From: Girardinichthys multiradiatus
Taxonomy: Eukaryota > Chordata > Actinopteri > Cyprinodontiformes > Goodeidae
Direction: 5' to 3'
Length of the DNA: 64,000 bases
Assembly: GCF_021462225.1 (NCBI RefSeq)
Contig: NC_061812.1
Span: 51,763,848-51,827,847, forward strand
How positions within the stretch are numbered: the first letter of the stretch is position 1; every line of letters begins with the position of its first letter. The translations under genes and the position numbers were made by a program. Of this stretch, positions 46,023-57,476 are shown piece by piece. The notes beneath the pieces are model-generated. The model searched no databases. It was not told the origin of the DNA and worked only from the letters and a program-made list of their open reading frames with translations.

Positions 46023-49000
46023 ATATTATAATAAAACATTTGTACATTTAAAGTATTGACTTACATGAAAATACTATATTCTGGGAAGTGCATCACAGAA
46101 CTCTGTTCTGCCACAAAAATAAAAAACCCAACAATAACTTCTCTTGAAATACAAACCATTCCTTGTGGAGCTACAGTAATTAATTTTTAACATCCGACAA
46201 CCCAGATTGTTCTCTCGATTTTCTCAAAAGCGATGAAGTTTGCATTACAAAAACAAAACTTCTGAGTCAATCTCAGTATATTCATCCTTGTTGACTTGAC
46301 TGATTTCAACTTCCCAAAATAACCTGAGTGACAATAAATACTTTCAAAAAGTACATCCGATCTGTCTATCAAACACAGAAATATGGATTCTTCCGGAAAA
46401 TGCTGGGATCTTTTCACCATTTTCCCGTTTCAGAATTCACAAGTTTTGGCTAACAGCATTTAATCAAAAAATGGAATGGGCTCTTTCCTAGAGCAGACAC
46501 ACACATGCAGCTTTTCAGCTGCTTCACCCACAGAAAAAGAGCCCATGTGCAAACTTGTTCATATGTACGCACACTGGACACAAAGACTTACTTCCATAGA
46601 CAGTCAAGAGAACAATAGATGCAGAGAGGACACCTGCTTGTCTAACACACTCCTCCCTCCTTCTCCTCCTCCTCTTTGTCCCGCTCTCCATCTCATCTAT
46701 TAAGATTCAGTTCAGTGCTGGGCTCGTCTCTGTGAGTAGTTTAGCCATGCACGTCAAGGTGAAATCCCGTGAATGATAATGAACTGGCCAAAGTATGTGT
46801 GTGAGAGTTTTTGTGTGTGAATGGACAGAGAAGAGGAGGTGGCATGCTTGTTGAATCACTACTTCTATCTGCAGCATCCCATCCATCCATCCATCCAGTC
46901 CTCCTCCTTTGCTTCACCACCTCCTCCTCGTTGGTGGTGTGTCGGCTGGAGGGACAGCCCCCATACTCTGACACACTCACACACGTAGACACACACCTCC
47001 GCGATGTGTCACTACCCATTCCACCTGCCTCTTCCTATCATTCCCCGCTCATTGCTCTATCTACCCACACTTGCTACTTCCCTCCCTCGATTTTTGCCCT
47101 TATTAATTTCCCTGGTCCGCTCTTAGTCCTTCCTTTCACTCCTCCATGTCCTCCATCCCCCCTATGCCTGTGTCACCACTGCCGTGAAAAAAGAAGAAAC
47201 ATGCTCCAGTCGACAAGTGAAAAACGAAAGAGAAAACAAAGCCAAAGAGGAGAAGACAGTAAAATCTGGAGCGTGTGTGTAGCACAGCGATGCCTTCGAC
47301 CGCAACGAGCCAGAGTCTTCTTTGATGGAATATCCCGGACGGCGGAGGGCAGAAGGAGGGAGAAGATTAAAGGACTGCCAGTGATTGCCTCAAGAGGGTA
47401 CGAAGACTCAAAATGAAAGAAAAAAATATTTGACATTCTCTTACCAGTCGTTTCTCTTACAACTTTGACTCTTCTGTCCCATTCGGCATTTTTAATTCGG
47501 GTTTTCATCTCCCTGTTTGCAGCTGCCTCTCTATGTCTCTGCTGAGTTGTGTCCACAGGCTCTGTTCGAGACTTTGACTAATTGTGAAGCCATTTCCAGG
47601 ACTCGGGCGAAGACGAGCCTTTTTTTTTCCACTATGCTGTTTTTCATTCTAATTAATTCCCCCTTGTGCATACCCTCAAAGAATCCCTCTGTCTTTCACT
47701 TTCTGTAAGTCTAACTAATTCTCCTTTCTAGCAGTTTTTTCCCAGCTCACCCCATCTGTCTGCCTTTGAGAGGCAAAGAATTTGACGTGGAGCTTGGCTT
47801 TTCTCTGCTGAAGCCAGAGGATGGAAGCTGCACAAAAGCACAATTACACACTTGCACACCTGGAGCACAATATGTTTGCATTGGTCCGGTTATGTATTTG
47901 CCTCAATGTTAGAGTTAAACTTTAACCCAATCTTCTGATTGGGTTAAAACAAAAGCCTTGATTCAATTGCCTTAGCGTTTTTGTAGAGCCAACAGTTGAT
48001 TTTGCAGGACTTTCCCAAGTTCTGCGTAGTTTAAATATCATTGTGTTGTTTTGTGGGCTGAGAGGTGCGTTTAACCTTGTAACCATATTTATGGTGCTGG
48101 TCTTTTTCCTCTTTTTCCTATATTTCATACTTTTGCAGTTTTGGTTGTTTCAGACATGACTTTTTCCAAATACAAAAAGGAACATAACATTGAGATGTTC
48201 AATTATTTGAAACCTGATCATTTAAAAATATTTTTTTTATAATCTGCTCATACTCTTTGTAATGAAATGTGCTTATGTGACACAAATAATTGTTACTTAT
48301 CAGCAAGGTAAATTATTTTAGTTTGATCTGAGGTCATGATCTCTTATATTCCATAAGAGTAGATGAATCCAAGCGGGACGGTAATCACAATCAGTGAAAA
48401 ATAAAGAATTTGAATGTTTATGAATATTTATCTAATTAATTGATTAAAAAATGGCTAACTACGCACACCAATAAACTGAAATGCAATGCCTAGATACATG
48501 GGTACAAATGGTTTGCTTATAGGTATGAAATAAAAATACGTTTGGATGTAATGTCAATATGTGAGTTCTGATTGGAAGCCCTATATTGTAAATACATAAA
48601 ATATTGTAATTAAAGGTTATAGATACATTTATAGCTGGTCTTGGTCCAGGAAGTACCAATTTTTTTAAAGTTTTAAGAAAAGATGTTCACTTCTGCTCGG
48701 CATTTTACTTTGTTCAAGATATTTATAATTTTGCGATTCACTTATTTGACTTGTAAGTATTTATTAATGTGGGTTTCTCCATCCAGAAAAGGTAGAACTC
48801 ATATTTATGATTTCAAATGAACAGACTTGTTGAGGCGAGGATGAGGAAAATGGAGAGGAGGTGTTTAAGTGGGAAGATCTGTGATGTGTTGTCATGCTGG
48901 CCACATACGGGCCCATTGGAGGAGATTAAAACACATGGATAGGCGCTCCGAAGGAAAACAAGGCTTTTCACACCTCACTTTCTGCTCGGAGGCAGGACGC

Positions 49001-50800
49001 CAAGTCTCCGGGGACAATCAGAGATCCAAACTCACAAAAAATAAAACAATCCAATATTCTGCTTTAGAAATTTTACATACAGGGTGGCAAAATTGCAACT
49101 CCAACTGCAGATTCCTGGTTTGTAAGCCAGTTGTTCAGCCACTGCGTTCCTCTTTTTATAATCTCATGCAGTATTACGTTATTCACAGTCTTTCTTTCTC
49201 TCCATTCTCTCCTTCCAGCCCAACCATACATCTCCCTCCTCCCCCTCCTTCTTCCCGTGCTCCATCTCCTAACGCACAGCTCTATCCAGTCCAGCCTCAT
49301 TGTCCCCACACATTCACACACCTCGCTGTGGAACGTGCACGTGTGTGGGCACTTGTCACAAGTGCAAGTGTGAGTGTGAGGATTCAGCCAGTCCTACCAA
49401 CGCAGCAGCGTCTCGCACTGTGAGGTGAGTGTTTGTCATCCTCTTATTTTGTAGAACTTTTCTCTTTTAGTCTGTCCTGTTGTCTGTGAGTTTGTGTGTA
49501 GAGCTAGTGACAGTGGTGTAACGAGTGTGTTTGAGTGTTTGCATTAACAGGGGTCAAAGACACTGGTGGTGATATTTGAATGCCTGCAGGATTTGATATG
49601 GAGTTGAGATTGTGCTAGTGTAATTTTCGTGTGTGTTTGTGTGTTAGGGGTTATGTTGATCCGCGTTTCTGCCAAAGGGTGAGCTTGGCTCAGTCAGTAC
49701 GTGCTCTGGTTAAGAATTACTGACCACAGCTTGAATCTTTTCCCCACCAGATCACGCTACTCCAAGCCTGCAAAGCCTCCTTTACATTTTTCCCACTTTT
49801 GCATCTCTTTATTCTTTTTCCAATCCCTGTCCGTGGCTGACGCTAACTAGTTTCACTTCAGGGACTTAATTTGAATTCCAGTTTGCAGGCAACCGTATTG
49901 CTAACTCAGTGTGCTAATTATAAATTTTCACGGAAATAATTTATTCATTGAATTATTTCTTTTTCTTTCTTTCACCGTATCTTTGTTGCTCTCTTTTTTA
50001 GTTCCCCACGCATGTACATACAGTCCATGGCAGATTTGAAAATTTCCCGGCGGGGTTGGAGGGTGAACAGAAATAGATCTAATTCTAAATCAGGACGGAG
50101 CGCTCGGCTCAGGCAGCCTTGCTATCCTCCCTCCCTCTTGCTACTGCCAGCAGCTACTACACTTGTGCTCAAAATGTAGAAAAAAAGTTAAAAGTTTATA
50201 CAGCGGAATTAAATGCGAGGTAGAAGAACGAATCAGCGAAGCTCCCCAAATCCCGCACACATGAATTCCATTCTATCATGAAATGTGCGAATTAATGCAG
50301 CCGGAGGACGAAAGGACATCCTAAATGATCAAAATGAATTACAAAGACCACCAACTGTTAGACAAAAATGCCAATAAACATGGGATGAGTTGAAATGAAG
50401 CAAAACTGATAAATTCCTTTTCAAAAGTAAACTTTGTAAAGATTTTGGGCGATTTAAGCTGTATAGATTTGTCCGTTTCGCCTCCTGGCTGTTGTACCAG
50501 CTGACTGCAGACGGATTAAGACTCTCAGGCTGGAGTTAAGATACGGATCTGAAGCTGATGAGTTTCCAACTGCCTGTCTGTCTGCCCACCCCTCTGTCTA
50601 CCTGCCATATGTATATGACAGGCCTGATCCCTGAGCAGTGATAGGATAGGTCACAGCCCACCAGCTGCCTCCGGCGGTCCATGAGAGAGAGAGCTGGAGC
50701 GATGAGAAGACAGTGATGTGGTAAAGGGGAAAAAAAGGAAGACTGATCGGGGGAGAGCCAGGTTGAAGCAGTGTGTGTGTGTTCATATGTCAAACTCTAC
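46023..50800. other. Low-repeat region, possible non-coding exons or regulatory DNA
   Basis: Little mobile-element sequence is visible, unlike most of the window. A 201-codon plus frame (46811-47416) is open, but its first half is C/T-rich low-complexity sequence, so coding is doubtful. 47160-47400 and 49300-49425 are CpG-containing patches; CACTGTGAGGTGAGTG near 49417 would be a good splice donor. 50000-50260 is another GC-richer patch (TTTCCCGGCGGGGTTGG). These could be untranslated first exons or conserved elements. Nothing proves transcription. Confidence 0.3.
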
Positions 50801-52190
50801 ATTTGTGGCAAGAAGGTGAGAGATAAGTGGGATGGGGGTGGAGGGGTAGAATAAGATGTGCTGAAGGATAGATAAGCAGCACCTGGCTTTAGACAGATAA
50901 CAAAAGACAAAAATGAACAAAGAGAGAGAAAGAGAAAAGAAGAGGGAGTGATGAAACCCCCAGTTCCTACCTACCCAGGACTGATGTCATATTAAGACCG
51001 ACTCATCTTCTACCCCCTTTTACACTCAGTACTTACTGTTTTTCTTTCCTTTTTGCTTGACAATGAACTGACAGCAAAGAACAAAAGAAGATCTAATATA
51101 TGCAAACCCTCCTCTCCCTGCAGTCAGCAGCAATGAGGATGCAGCAAAAACATTAGCCTGAGGAAAGTGTAACATACCAGTTGATTGTGTTTATTGCACC
51201 ATGACCAAAAACACGAAATAACAGCTAGTAAACAGAGTAGATGCACCAGAAAAGAAGTTTCAAGTGAGAACTGCTTGGACTGAAATTCACATTGTACCAG
51301 ATACAGCCCTTCACGAGTTGAGCCATTTCAAAATTAAATATTTTTTTCTTATGATACATTGAGTGAAAGCTTGAATATCAACTCAAGGCATTCAGCTGTA
51401 TTAAAGTGCTTGTGTTTGACTTTGCTAAACTTACTTTTTACATTTCCTTTTTTCTTCACCTTACAACAAATAGTTTCCTTGAGCAAACCTGAAAGAGCAG
51501 ATATATCTACATCTAGTGGTAGACATGTATATTGCAACTAGCTGAATACCAATGATCGCAAGTTGCTGTTATGCCACGTTTGATCGGAATCAGAAGTCAG
51601 AACTCATATCCGTGTTGCCTGTTTTCTGGTTGCACGTTGGAAAACCAGTGGGATTTGCTAATTGTTGTGGAGCGAGATATTAATAGCAATAAAAGACACC
51701 ACAAATGTATTTCTCTACATTTTATGCATGTAAACACTAAAGGTACATTATACAAGGTAGATACTAACAGCACCATATGTGTCTCTAGTTTAATATTTTA
51801 CGGAGCAACAGTAGCGCTCATAAAAAGTTTATTCCTGCAATTTTCTTTTCATGTTTTAATAAGTAGGTAGGCATAGACCAGTTACTCGTCCAAAGATATA
51901 CAAAGGTTTCAAAATGTTGTGGTTTCAAAAGCTCTAATATTTTTCATCGTACCATTTCTATTGTCTTTTAATGAGATGCCAGAAAACATGTTGGAGCGTT
52001 TCATACAGTTGTATGAAGCATGGAGTAGCATTGCGCAACCCCACCCCCACCTGTTGCTGTATACTGCCAGTCACTCCAACTCTTTACCCTCGGTCAAGAA
52101 AGACAAAAGGTGCTGTTTGGAGGCATTTTAACTCCTTTCTTCATATATTTACTTGCAATTATGTAAAAAAAGTACTTATTTGTGTTTTTA
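50801..52190. other. Non-coding, no gene seen
   Basis: AT-rich and A/G-rich sequence with short frames only; no family recognised. Confidence 0.45.
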
Positions 52191-52194
52191 CTGT

Positions 52195-52385
52195 GAAGCC
52201 CAAAGGTATTCATACCCCTGGCAGATTTAGGCTTAGGGTGATGGTAAAGAGGCCTTCTAACATCAAAAACGAAGATTCCATCAGCAAATATTATCAGCAA
52301 AATACCGCTGGAACTTCCAAAAAGCTGTTCAGCAGTTATAAGACGGATTTGATTGCTGTAATACTAATACATATTTTACATTGAT
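52195..52385 (+). mobile_element. Deleted Tc1-like element (terminal pieces joined)
   Basis: AAAGGTATTCATACCCCTGG starts it, as in a known type of fish Tc1 terminal repeat. Near 52318 CCAAAAAGCTGTTCAGCAGT and GATTTGATTGCTGTAATACT match the other end of the same family. The middle, including the transposase, is gone. Confidence 0.45.
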
Positions 52386-52434
52386 TTTTTGACATGCTAT
52401 TTTTAATAAAATGTAAATACAAACTGAAAAATTA

Positions 52435-53576
52435 AAGCTGCAGCTGCAAGCAGCATTGGGAGCACCTCACAGTTTCACGTCGCTCTGCCTGTGTTGCGAC
52501 CATGGAAGTCTCGCATCATTACCTTCACGCCACCAGCAAATCCGTCGCTCAAACGTTGCCACTAGGTGGTACTGTGAGCAAGAATTCCCAATACCTTTGG
52601 TCTTGCTGAGTTCTGCTCTGATGAAGCAGTTCTGAAGACTTCCTGTAGCGTTTTGAAAATTTCATTTGAAATTGTTATGTTATTAGAAAAAGTTTGAAAC
52701 TTCTACAAAGTGTCAATGAGGGCCACTCAACAGAGAAACCGGTGACTTTGTTTTCAGTAGGCGGGGCTAAAGTGACCATACCAGCATGTCGAACAGTTGT
52801 CCACGATGAAGCACACAAAATTTGGGGCTGATCCGATGATGCATCCGTGATATAGCCATTGGAAATATTGTAGGGGCACAATTGAGTTAAATTCCAATGT
52901 AATACAACTGAGGTGTTTGGTGGTTGGCAAAGATTATTCATATCCACTGATTTAGAGCCGACCGTATGCAATGCTTGAGTGCTTGAAGCTTGTATGTATG
53001 AGCGTTTAAAAGGAGGACATCTAACAGTGAAACATGTCACTTCCTGTTCTAAGTGGGTGGGGTTAAAATTATGTCAGTAAATGAGAATGTGAAGATGTGG
53101 AGTGCTGGTCTGAGATGACACAAAGAAAGTCTGGTAAAGCTTTGACCTTGTTTGTGGAAATTATTACACATTCATCTGTTATGGTGAGAAGTCAGATGTT
53201 GAGGCTTCTCCAAGCTCTCATGCTTTGATGCAGCAAAGGCCTAATCCTATCTTCTATTTGTCTCCAAGAGACTTTTTTTTTGTTCCGGAGAAGTTACGTA
53301 TGTGTACCCAATTTCGTAATCCTTGGTCAAAGCATGGCTTGAGGCTGATTTTTTAAAATGTTCTAGGGGTGGTGTGGAGGAATTAGGACACAAAAACCAA
53401 ATGTTTCACTGGATATCTTTTGGGTCCCAGACTAAGATGGATCATTTTGAATTTGGTGCAAATCATGTTATGTATATTGAAATTAAAGCCAAACATATGG
53501 CCACAGCGTGACGTCTCACTTTGCCATGCCGCCATACCCTCAACCTCCAGCAAAAACTCTCAGTGTTAGAAACAAA
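52435..53576. repeat. Teleost interspersed repeat, left part
   Basis: Starts near AAAGCTGCAGCTGCAAGCAGC and contains phrases typical of an abundant fish repeat (CCACTAGGTGGTACTG, TCAGTAGGCGGGGCTAAAG, CCAAGAGACTTTTTTTTTG). It continues after the Tc1 copy at 55165. The class is not known to me, and the open frame at 52675-53040 (minus) is probably non-coding. Confidence 0.5.
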
Positions 53577-53578
53577 TA

Positions 53579-55162
53579 CAGGTCCTTCTCAAAATATTAA
53601 TTTTAATATTAATATTAAAATTTAACATTCATATATTTTAGATTCATTGCACACTAACTGAAATATTTCAGGTCTTTTATTGTCTTAATACGGATGATTT
53701 TGGCATACAGCTCATGAAAACCCAAAATTCCTATCTCACAAAATTAGCATATCATTAAAAGGGTCTCTAAACGAGCTATGAACCTAATCATCTGAATCAA
53801 CGAGTTAACTCTAAACACCTGCAAAAGATTCCTGAGGCCTTTAAAACTCCCAGCCTGGTTCATCAGTCAAAACCCCAATCATGGGTAAGACTGCCGACCT
53901 GACTGCTGTCCAGAAGGCCACTATTGACACCCTCATGCAAGAGGGTAAGACACAGAAAGAAATTTCTGAACGAATAGGCTGTTCCCAGAGTGCTGTATCA
54001 AGGCACCTCAGTGGGAAGTCTGTGGGAAGGAAAAAGTGTGGCAGAAAACGCTGCACAACGAGAAGAGGTGACCGGACCCTGAGGAAGATTGTGGAGAAGG
54101 GCCGATTCCAGACCTTGGGGGACCTGCGGAAGCAGTGGACTGAGTCTGGAGTAGAAACATCCAGAGCCACCGTGCACAGGCGTGTGCAGGAAATGGGCTA
54201 CAGGTGCCGCATTCCCCAGGTCAAGCCACTTTTGAACCAGAAACAGCGGCAGAAGCGCCTGACCTGGGCTACAGAGAAGCAGCACTGGACTGTTGCTCAG
54301 TGGTCCAAAGTACTTTTTTTGGATGAAAGCAAATTCTGCATGTCATTTGGAAATCAAGGTGCCAGAGTCTGGAGGAAGACTGGGGAGAAGGAAATGCCAA
54401 AATGCCAGAAGTCCAGTGTCAAGTACCCACAGTCAGTGATGGTCTGGGGTGCCGTGTCAGCTGCTGGTGTTGGTCCACTGTGTTTTATCAAGGGCAGGGT
54501 CAATGCAGCTAGCTATCAGGAGATTTTGGAGCACTTCATGCTTCCATCTGCTGAAAAGCTTTATGGAGATGAAGATTTCATTTTTCAGCACGACCTGGCA
54601 CCTGCTCACAGTGCCAAAACCACTGGTAAATGGCTTACTGACCATGGTATCACTGTGCTCAATTGGCCTGCCAACTCTCCTGACCTGAACCCCATAGAGA
54701 ATCTGTGGGATATTGTGAAGAGAACGTTGAGAGACTCAAGACCCAACACTCTGGATGAGCTAAAGGCCGCTATCGAAGCATCCTGGGCCTCCATAAGACC
54801 TCAGCAGTGCCACAGGCTGATTGCCTCCATGCCACGCCGCATGGAAGCAGTCATTTCTGCAAAAGGATTCCCGACCACGTATTGAGTGCATAACTGTACA
54901 TGATTATTTAAAGGTTGACGTTTTTTGTATTAAAAACACTTTTCTTTTATTGGTCGGATGAAATATGCTAATTTTGTGAGATAGGAATTTTGGGTTTTCA
55001 TGAGCTGTATGCCAAAATCATCCGTATTAAGACAATAAAAGACCTGAAATATTTCAGTTAGTGTGCAATGAATCTAAAATATATGAATGTTAAATTTTCA
55101 TCATGACATTATGGAAAATAATGAACTTTATCACAATATGCTAATATTTTGAGAAGGACCTG
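53579..55162 (+). mobile_element. Tc1-like transposon, copy A
   Basis: A 1584-bp element starting CAGGTCCTTCTC and ending GAGAAGGACCTG, flanked by the TA target duplication at 53577-53578 and 55163-55164. The right terminal repeat spans 200 bp (54963-55162). The left is 174 bp (53579-53752), because part of it, just after the outermost 20 bp, is replaced by a short TTAATATTAATATT run. Each full arm holds two related direct repeats, one at the tip and one at the inner edge (TATCTCACAAAATTAGCATA), the IR/DR layout of Tc1 elements such as Sleeping Beauty. It is inserted in the repeat 52435-56480. Confidence 0.95.
53881..54885 (+). CDS. Tc1-like DD34E transposase, copy A, intact
   Basis: 334 residues, the usual Tc1 length. 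The N-terminal paired helix-turn-helix (about residues 5-110: VQKATIDTL, ISERIGCSQSAVSRHL) binds the terminal repeats; a basic GRKRC patch (54-58) lies between its two halves. The catalytic triad is Asp148 (LDESKF), Asp238 (FQHDLAPAH) and Glu273 (NPIENLWD), with 34 residues between the last two. The enzyme would cut and paste the element at TA sites in the nucleus. The start at 53881 gives the typical length. Ten residues differ from copy B. Leu147 next to the catalytic Asp is Ser in copy B, so copy A may be impaired. The frame is fully open. Confidence 0.95.
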   Translation: MGKTADLTAVQKATIDTLMQEGKTQKEISERIGCSQSAVSRHLSGKSVGRKKCGRKRCTTRRGDRTLRKIVEKGRFQTLGDLRKQWTESGVETSRATVHRRVQEMGYRCRIPQVKPLLNQKQRQKRLTWATEKQHWTVAQWSKVLFLDESKFCMSFGNQGARVWRKTGEKEMPKCQKSSVKYPQSVMVWGAVSAAGVGPLCFIKGRVNAASYQEILEHFMLPSAEKLYGDEDFIFQHDLAPAHSAKTTGKWLTDHGITVLNWPANSPDLNPIENLWDIVKRTLRDSRPNTLDELKAAIEASWASIRPQQCHRLIASMPRRMEAVISAKGFPTTY

Positions 55163-55164
55163 TA

Positions 55165-56480
55165 CTTTCAAGTTTATCAGGTTAGAAAGGTGAGTGAGTG
55201 ACCTTTCCAAGTGAAAAATGCAGCTTGCTATTCTCAGGGGGCATGGCTTTGATGATGTCATAATTTGAACACATTGGATCCTTTGTCAGAGCAGGACGGG
55301 GAGGGGGCATGTTTAGGAGTCTTCCTTGGAGGGTTATCGTAAGAGGAAGGTGGAATTAATTTTCTTTATTCAATAAGCCTCCGGTCACTAGGTGGCAGCA
55401 GTGCTCAAACAAATCAACTGTACAAATCTGTACCAGTGGAAGAAGTGCACAGCACCAGTGTAAACAGAGCTGATGAAGGAGAGATGGAATAGTTTGTCAT
55501 CAGAGTAAAAAGAAAAACAGAGGAATTGTCGGTGGCAAGATATGGGGGAAGAAAGACCTGTTTGTGTCAAAAAACTCTGGTAGGGGATAGCATGAAACCA
55601 AACAAATTAAGGCAGCACCTGGAGGCATTACACCCCAGTTATACCAGTAAGTCATTGGACTTCTTTCATCAAAAACTTGAGTATATTTTTTTAATCTGTT
55701 TTAACAATGAAGTGAATTTAGGCAGAACGCTGGTACCAGCTACTCATACAGTGGTTTATGTATAAAGAAAAATGCATATTATCAAGTTCTCAATTTAGGG
55801 GGGGACATTAAAAGAATTCTGCTCCCTGGTTGGGTATGATAGAAAATAATTGAGAACCACTTCCTTAGCGATGAATCATACCAAATGTGGTGTGATTCAG
55901 CCTTGCTATGTAAAAATTACAGTGTTTAAAATTTTTTGTCGAGAAGGCAAATTGTGAGGCCTTACCCTGCCCCTTGAGCATGCTCAAAAACTCATGATTT
56001 TGATCACTTTTAATCCCCCATGCCTTAACTACATATTGACCAAATATGAAGCCGAAAGCTCAAAATCCCTAGGAGGAGTTTGTTAAAGTTCGACGTGTGT
56101 GAAATGTCAAAATCACTCAGAAATTACCCTTTGACAAAAATGGCTGACTTCCTGTTGGTTTTAGGGCATACCTCCAAGAGACTTTTTATTATGATTGAAG
56201 GGATCTAACTATGTACTAAATTTCAAATCTCTATGAGTACTGCGTTTATGGGGCTATGTAGCGCTGTTTGGCCACTCCCATTTTCAATTCCATTAAAACA
56301 CAAACATTCCACGCAGGGAACAGTTTTCAGTGATGTTTGGTGAGTTTTTAAGATGTTAACGCCTCGAAAAGCCACTTCATTTGTCAGGAGAATAATAAAC
56401 GGAGCAGTTCCAGCACAGCGTTTTCGCTGCTCGGGCCTAATTATCTCTCTTAAAAGTGACACTCCTTTTACACTGTTTTT
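55165..56480. repeat. Teleost interspersed repeat, right part
   Basis: Continues the repeat that precedes Tc1 copy A. GGCTGACTTCCTGTTGGTTT near 56140 and CCTCCAAGAGACTTTTTATT near 56170 echo the module at 53262, so the repeat contains internally repeated units. Open frames here are short and unconvincing. Confidence 0.45.
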
Positions 56481-57474
56481 TTTTTTTTTTCTCTTGTGAG
56501 AAACAAACTTTTTGGTTGAATAAAATGTTTTAAATCTAAATCTGCCAAGTGTATGAATAATTGTGGGCCAAGCTGTGCAATTGCCACCTTGGCTATGTCA
56601 CCATTACAGGCAATAATTGTCTACGAGCCCTTAAGTCTATTTTTACTCAAGATTACAACTTTTTACCGACTATCAAGTAAATATTAGATGTTTTTGTAAC
56701 ATTCTCTATTCTGCCTTAGGCTTTAATATCTTCTACAGTTCCCAGTAGCATATGTTTTGTTGCTTCCCTGGAAAATACAGTTTTCTTGGACAAACAGAAA
56801 GGAGAGAATAAACACAAGCTGATTTCATTCATTTGTTGGATCTTACTAAAGAACAAATTTAGTCCAAACCATTTTTACATTTTATTAATTGATTAACCAT
56901 AATTGTCATAAGTAAATCTAACCTTTACAGTAGAGCAGATGAGAGCTCCAAAGCGTTTTTCTTTAATATTTTATTTTAATATTAGTGGCATTTGTTTACA
57001 GGAAACAGGCAGAGAAAATGGGGGGAAAACATTCAGGGTTGCCTGATGAATACCTACATGCAGTTTGTCCATTCTCCCCCGGTCTTGTTTTTGGTTGAGA
57101 GTATGTGAAGACCCATCAGCATGCCTAGGTGTTTAGACCCACAAAATATCAAAATATTATATCTTTGTCATCTTTGCAAGGATCATATTCCATTTTTTTA
57201 AACATGCCTGTGTGCAGGTATCAGGATACAGTATTTACAACATTATTACTGTAAAAGTCAATAGGCGGATTTATGTTCTGGTTACCAAACTGCAAAGGTA
57301 ATCAGGTTTAAGCAGAACTTCAACCTGATAAACTGATGAACAATGGGATTATATTGTACGTAGATGTACAGGATTCTTTGGCTTGTCAGTTTGTCCACCC
57401 TCCCTTTAATCTCGCAACTAGATAATTGATGGTTTCTCAGTAAGACACATATTGCAGGGTCTCACACACACACA
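56481..57474. other. AT-rich non-coding between Tc1 copies
   Basis: No gene or repeat family is recognised. A short CA run directly precedes Tc1 copy B. Confidence 0.5.
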
Positions 57475-57476
57475 TA

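Noticed and set aside
46811..47416. 201-codon plus-strand open frame
   Set aside because: Its first half is C/T-rich low-complexity sequence, no domain is visible and no splice or start context supports it. Kept only as part of the possible non-coding-exon region.
53841..54285. Minus-strand frames opposite the Tc1 transposases, repeated at 57765-58209
   Set aside because: They are shadows of the transposase coding strand and show the same pattern in both copies only because the copies are related.
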